From Aeromonadales bacterium (lineage in GTDB: Bacteria > Pseudomonadota > Gammaproteobacteria > Enterobacterales > Aeromonadaceae), in assembly GCA_012518835.1 (NCBI GenBank), contig JAAYRH010000033.1, positions 31,695-95,694 of the forward strand: 64,000 nucleotides of DNA, read 5' to 3'. The translations under genes and the position numbers were made by a program. A model generated the notes under the pieces. That model was not told the origin of the DNA and did no database searches. It saw only the letters and a list, made by a program, of their open reading frames with translations. Below, one piece after another: positions 60,620-64,000 of the stretch (position 1 is the first letter of the stretch; every line of letters begins with the position of its first letter).

Positions 60620-60638
60620 TATACCATTGCGGTATAAT
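60620..60638 (+). promoter_or_regulatory. Palindrome over the -10 of the second chemoreceptor
   Basis: TATACC-ATTGC-GGTATA (60620-60636) is a perfect palindrome whose right arm overlaps a consensus TATAAT (60633-60638). No good -35 is present. The layout suits an operator for a repressor or a regulator-dependent promoter. Confidence 0.45.
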
Positions 60639-60682
60639 CTGCATCTTTTATACTACTAATTAATCATGAGTAAGGTCGTTGT

Positions 60683-62347
60683 ATGAATAAGGGGTTAACC
60701 TTGAAGGCGGTGATCCGTCTGGTGTTCTGGGTGGGACTAGCCTTGGCATTAGCCTTGGGTGGAGCTTTGTTTTTATTGCTGCAATCGCAACAAGCAGTAC
60801 ATCAAGCCCAAGATGATCGGTTTGACTATTTTAATAACGCTGGCATGTTGCGCTTATATTCTGCAGAAAAAGCAACCTCGATTCGTGACTATGTGGCGAC
60901 GGCGAATCCAGAGCAGCTGGATATTTACCACCAAGCGATGGCCGTTACTGAAGGCAGAGCGGTGAGAGTAGATGGCAATACTATTACCGATGAAGCTATG
61001 CTGGCTGGCATGAATTTAAGTGCGGCAGAACAAGCGACGCTGGCTCGAGGCCAGCAAGCTACGATGATTATGGAGCGGTTTGAAAAAGAAGCCATTAAGC
61101 TCATGCAAGCGGGTCAGCAAGAAGCAGCCCAAGAGCAAGTATTAAATGCGGAGTATGATCGAGCTCGGCTAGAAGTGCTAACCTCAGTCGATGATTTTAT
61201 TACCCTATTATTAGATCGGTTATTTATTACCCTAGAACAGCAAGAGCACCGCAATCAGCTGATGGTCATAGTGATGAGTACGTTAGTCGTTATACTCATT
61301 GGCTTTAGTTTATTACTCGGCTGGGCGCTGAAGCGTATGGTGTTATTGCCCTTAGGCGGCGAGCCTAGTGAGATGGAGCGTATTACCAAAGCCATTGCTC
61401 AAGGAGATCTTAGCCTAAGCTTTAGTAATACCAGTAATGGGGTCTACGGTGAGCTTGGAAAAATGAGCAAACGCTTGCAAGAAATGATTGGTCATATTCG
61501 CCAATCTAGCACCAGCTTAGCGGCCGCTGCTGAAGAGACTTCCACCGTTTCTTATCAAACCAGCGCGAATATCAGTCGTCAACAACAAGACACAGAGCAA
61601 GTCGCCGCGGCCATTAATCAAATGGCAGCCACGGTACAAGAAGTATCGCAAAACACCAGCTTAGCGGCCAGTGCTGCAGGCGAAGCCAATAGTGCTGCTG
61701 AGCAAGGTAAAATAGTGGTACAACAAACGGTTAACTCGATTGGCAAACTGGCTGATGATGTTTCGGCAACCGGTCGGGTGGTGCAATCTTTAGCTGACAG
61801 CAGCACCCAAATTAGCTCCGTGGTAGAAGTGATCCAAGAGATAGCCGATCGTACCAACTTATTGGCGCTTAATGCTGCTATTGAAGCAGCGCGGGCCGGT
61901 GAGCAAGGGCGCGGCTTTGCGGTGGTAGCCACTGAAGTACGTAATTTGGCCGAGCAAACACAGCACTCTTCGCAAGAAATAGTGACTACGGTGGCTAAAC
62001 TGCAAGCAGATGCCCAACAAGCCATGGCTGCAATGATCAATGGGCGCCAACAGGCAGAGCTCACGGTAGGGCAAGCTCAAGAAGCTGAGCTTGCCCTCGA
62101 GCAAATAAGCATTGCCGTACAAACCATTCATGATATGAACACACAGATAGCCACGGCAGTAGAAGAGCAAAGTACCGTGACAGAAGATATTAGCCGTAAC
62201 TTAGCGGAGATCCAGCAAGTGGGCGATGAAACCGCCGCTGGCGCGACCCAAACTGCCAGTGCTAGCCGAGAACTCACGGAGCTGGCAGCGGGATTACAGC
62301 AGCTTGTGATGGGTTTCACCCTTGATACTCCCAGAAGAGACGCATAA
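60683..62347 (+). CDS. Methyl-accepting chemotaxis protein (second of tandem pair)
   Basis: This is a second 554-residue chemoreceptor with the same plan as its neighbour: TM1 about 11-34, periplasmic helical sensor about 36-190, TM2 about 193-215, HAMP and signalling domain. The cytoplasmic tip is identical in sequence to the first receptor, while the periplasmic domain has diverged. This fits gene duplication followed by change of ligand. No C-terminal methylation-enzyme tether is present. It has its own -10 with an overlapping palindrome and no sigma-28 motif. Confidence 0.95.
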   Translation: MNKGLTLKAVIRLVFWVGLALALALGGALFLLLQSQQAVHQAQDDRFDYFNNAGMLRLYSAEKATSIRDYVATANPEQLDIYHQAMAVTEGRAVRVDGNTITDEAMLAGMNLSAAEQATLARGQQATMIMERFEKEAIKLMQAGQQEAAQEQVLNAEYDRARLEVLTSVDDFITLLLDRLFITLEQQEHRNQLMVIVMSTLVVILIGFSLLLGWALKRMVLLPLGGEPSEMERITKAIAQGDLSLSFSNTSNGVYGELGKMSKRLQEMIGHIRQSSTSLAAAAEETSTVSYQTSANISRQQQDTEQVAAAINQMAATVQEVSQNTSLAASAAGEANSAAEQGKIVVQQTVNSIGKLADDVSATGRVVQSLADSSTQISSVVEVIQEIADRTNLLALNAAIEAARAGEQGRGFAVVATEVRNLAEQTQHSSQEIVTTVAKLQADAQQAMAAMINGRQQAELTVGQAQEAELALEQISIAVQTIHDMNTQIATAVEEQSTVTEDISRNLAEIQQVGDETAAGATQTASASRELTELAAGLQQLVMGFTLDTPRRDA

Positions 62348-62410
62348 CAATAGGCTTAGTTAAGAAGTTATAAAATATTATTAGGCAATTGGTCTGCGAT
62401 AAAAGAATGA

Positions 62411-62441
62411 GGCCCGAGCGCTGTACAACAGTGCTCGGGCC
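62411..62441 (+). terminator. Likely terminator after the second chemoreceptor
   Basis: GGCCCGAGC pairs with GCTCGGGCC, and CTGT/ACAG extends the stem inside. The following TTGTTCCTC is a weak T-run. Confidence 0.6.
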
Positions 62442-62498
62442 TTGTTCCTCTATAACGGGGCCAGTATACTGCCGACTCTCAAAATATGGGGGCTGTTC

Positions 62499-63218
62499 AT
62501 GTTAAAGCTGTTGCGGATTATATTATTAACGTTGGCACTGATAGTCGCGTTTATTCTAGGTACTGTGTTGTGTGTATTACGTCCTCGCCACCCTGATAAT
62601 GTGTATGTACTGGGCCGCTTATTTAATAAAGCCTGTCCTTTAGTGGGCTTAAAAGTGCGTGTCCGTGGTCATGAGCATGTGCAGCAACTTAAGTCCGCGG
62701 TATATATTGCTAACCACCAAAGTAATTGGGATATTATTGCTTTGCCTGGGGCAGTGATGCCGCGCACCGTGGCCATAGGAAAAAGTAGCTTATTTTGGAT
62801 CCCGCTGTTTGGTCAGCTGTTTTGGTTAAGTGGTAACTTACTGATCAACAGAGAAAACAAAGCAAAGGCCGCCAGTACTATAGGTAAGGTGGTAGATAAA
62901 ATACGCCAGCGTAATATGTCGATCTGGATGTTTCCAGAAGGCACTCGCAGTAAAGGCAAAGGCTTATTGCCCTTTAAAACTGGCGCATTTCACATTGCCC
63001 TGCAGGCACAAGTGCCGATTGTACCTATTGCCTGCTCTAGCTATTTTGGCCAAATAGACTTGAATCGCTGGGATAACGGCGAGCTATTAATCGAAATTAT
63101 GCCGCCGATTGCCGTTGACGGCTATGAGCCTAAACAAATTCGTGATCTATTAAAGCACAGCCGCCAGCTCATTGCCGAGCGTATTGCTGAGCTCGACAAA
63201 ATAGCGTACCGACCCTAA
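62499..63218 (+). CDS. plsC: 1-acyl-sn-glycerol-3-phosphate acyltransferase PlsC
   Basis: PlsC acylates lysophosphatidic acid to phosphatidic acid in the inner membrane. The 239-residue product has an N-terminal membrane helix (about 4-26), the acyltransferase motif I NHQSNWD (near 75-81) and motif III FPEGTRS (near 147-153). LPFKTGAFH follows. Similarity to E. coli PlsC is clear throughout. I set the ATG at 62499, where GGGGG lies seven bases upstream; an upstream start at 62442 runs into the preceding terminator. Confidence 0.93.
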   Translation: MLKLLRIILLTLALIVAFILGTVLCVLRPRHPDNVYVLGRLFNKACPLVGLKVRVRGHEHVQQLKSAVYIANHQSNWDIIALPGAVMPRTVAIGKSSLFWIPLFGQLFWLSGNLLINRENKAKAASTIGKVVDKIRQRNMSIWMFPEGTRSKGKGLLPFKTGAFHIALQAQVPIVPIACSSYFGQIDLNRWDNGELLIEIMPPIAVDGYEPKQIRDLLKHSRQLIAERIAELDKIAYRP

Positions 63219-63258
63219 GCTAACCTTTTATTTTGTTCTCTGGCCAAGGAGCCTTGAT

Positions 63259-63600
63259 ATGGAACTGCACGACTGGCAACAAGAAACCCAAGAGATCATT
63301 ACCTCACTATTAGAAGATGGCAGTCAACCGAGCGCGCTCTATACCATAGAGCATCATTTTGCTGGGCACGATTTTAATCGCTTAGAAAAAGCAGCGCTAG
63401 ATTGTTTTAAAGCGGATTTTGAAGTCACCGATGCTGAAGAGCTCACTCTTGAAAATGGCCAGACACTATTGTGCTTTGATGCTATTAGCGAAGGTGCTTT
63501 AGATGAGGCAGCTATTATGCAGCAAATTGAAAAGCTGCTAGAGATTGCCGCTAAACATGGGGTGGAATATGACGGGTGGGGAACGTATTTCGAAGACTAA
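63259..63600 (+). CDS. rraB: Ribonuclease E inhibitor RraB
   Basis: RraB binds the RNase E scaffold region and alters its RNA cleavage in E. coli. The 113-residue product matches the folded core (LLEDGSQPSALYTIEHHF near 17, FEVTDAEEL near 54, and the terminal VEYDGWGTYFED). It stops there, without the acidic tail of about 22 residues found in E. coli. AAGGAG lies about eight bases before the ATG. It is downstream of plsC and may be cotranscribed. Confidence 0.93.
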   Translation: MELHDWQQETQEIITSLLEDGSQPSALYTIEHHFAGHDFNRLEKAALDCFKADFEVTDAEELTLENGQTLLCFDAISEGALDEAAIMQQIEKLLEIAAKHGVEYDGWGTYFED

Positions 63601-63637
63601 CCCAAGTGCCACTAGCAGTTATACAGGGAGTATAGCT

Positions 63638-64000
63638 ATGTATGATCATCCCTACGATCCCTATGTGTTGTTATGGGATGAGTATAAATATCGTCACGAT
63701 CATATTTGGCAAAAGCTGTTTCAGATAACCATAGCGGTCGTGCTATTAGGTGCAGTGCCTTACCTTAAGCCAGAAATCACCCAAGTATTACAAAGCTGGA
63801 TTTTAATTGCTCCCTTGCTAGGCAGTATGCTGGCGCTGATCACCTTGGTAGTAATGCATTTTGAGTTAACGCTGTTTGCTAAAATTGCCTCAGCGCATCG
63901 CTCCCATCAAGAAGAGCTGGGTATGATAGTCCACAGTCGACACAATTATTTTCGCTACTTAGTGATGACTTACGTGAGTTTTTTATTAGCTGTTAGCCTC
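63638..64000 (+). CDS. Unassigned small membrane protein (partial)
   Basis: An open frame begins at the ATG at 63638, with GGGAG seven bases upstream, and is open for 121 codons to the window edge. It opens with a charged, aromatic N-terminus (MYDHPYDPYVLLWDEYKYRH) and a membrane helix near 25-45. A second helix lies near 53-73, then a polar helical stretch with many His residues (around 84-104) and the start of a third hydrophobic segment. I do not recognise the family. It follows rraB by 37 bases and may share its transcript. Confidence 0.6.
   Translation, partial: MYDHPYDPYVLLWDEYKYRHDHIWQKLFQITIAVVLLGAVPYLKPEITQVLQSWILIAPLLGSMLALITLVVMHFELTLFAKIASAHRSHQEELGMIVHSRHNYFRYLVMTYVSFLLAVSL

Noticed and set aside
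61618-62064. A 148-codon open frame on the - strand within the second chemoreceptor, with similar frames inside the first
   Set aside because: They mirror the conserved signalling domain codons and are typical antisense shadows with a Ser/Cys-rich composition.

Overview
The window reads as a contiguous piece of core chromosome from a gammaproteobacterium. It holds about 60 protein genes plus the RNase P RNA, packed tightly with frequent 1-4 base overlaps. The proteins resemble those of E. coli and Vibrio closely. The mix of a cytochrome bc1 operon next to sspAB, the mreBCD-maf-rng-yhdP-nitrilase-tldD order, and an M23 peptidase in the place of secM points to a marine, non-enteric lineage. Aeromonadales (an Oceanimonas/Oceanisphaera-like organism) is my best guess, from recall rather than any search.

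Region 1 (1-11.9 kb, mostly + strand): the end of mreB, then mreC, mreD, maf, rng, yhdP, a nitrilase-family amidase and tldD. darP lies on the opposite strand, followed by pmbA (the TldD partner). Themes are cell shape, envelope transport, RNA maturation and peptide processing. Region 2 (12.0-18.5 kb, - strand): kdsD-kdsC-lptC-lptA-lptB-rpoN-hpf-ptsN-rapZ, covering KDO synthesis, LPS export, sigma-54, ribosome hibernation and nitrogen-PTS signalling. The npr gene that normally ends this cluster is absent. Region 3 (18.6-23.2 kb, + strand): mlaFEDCB-ibaG-murA, for phospholipid retrograde transport and the first step of peptidoglycan synthesis.

Region 4 (23.2-36.6 kb): degS and degQ proteases (-), zapE, rplM-rpsI, petABC (bc1 complex) and sspA-sspB (+). 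Then come dolP, diaA, yraN and lpoA (-), and rsmI (+). Region 5 (36.6-54.9 kb): rnpB, then a complete division and cell-wall (dcw) cluster: mraZ-rsmH-ftsL-ftsI-murE-murF-mraY-murD-ftsW-murG-murC-ddlB-ftsQ-ftsA-ftsZ, followed by lpxC. Region 6 (55.0-64.0 kb): an M23 peptidase, secA, two tandem paralogous chemoreceptors, plsC, rraB and the start of an unassigned small membrane protein.

I found no phage, insertion sequence, CRISPR array, toxin-antitoxin pair, tRNA or defence island, and no gene set that amounts to a new system. The more interesting signals are regulatory or comparative. They are a perfect FNR-type palindrome before rplM, a three-repeat MraZ box, a sigma-28 promoter on the first chemoreceptor and a palindrome over the -10 of the second. 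Others are a possible sigma-E promoter for degQ, a repeated intergenic motif, the missing npr, an LpxC without the enteric degron, a PVWY Qo motif in cytochrome b, and a secA start with no clear ribosome-binding site.
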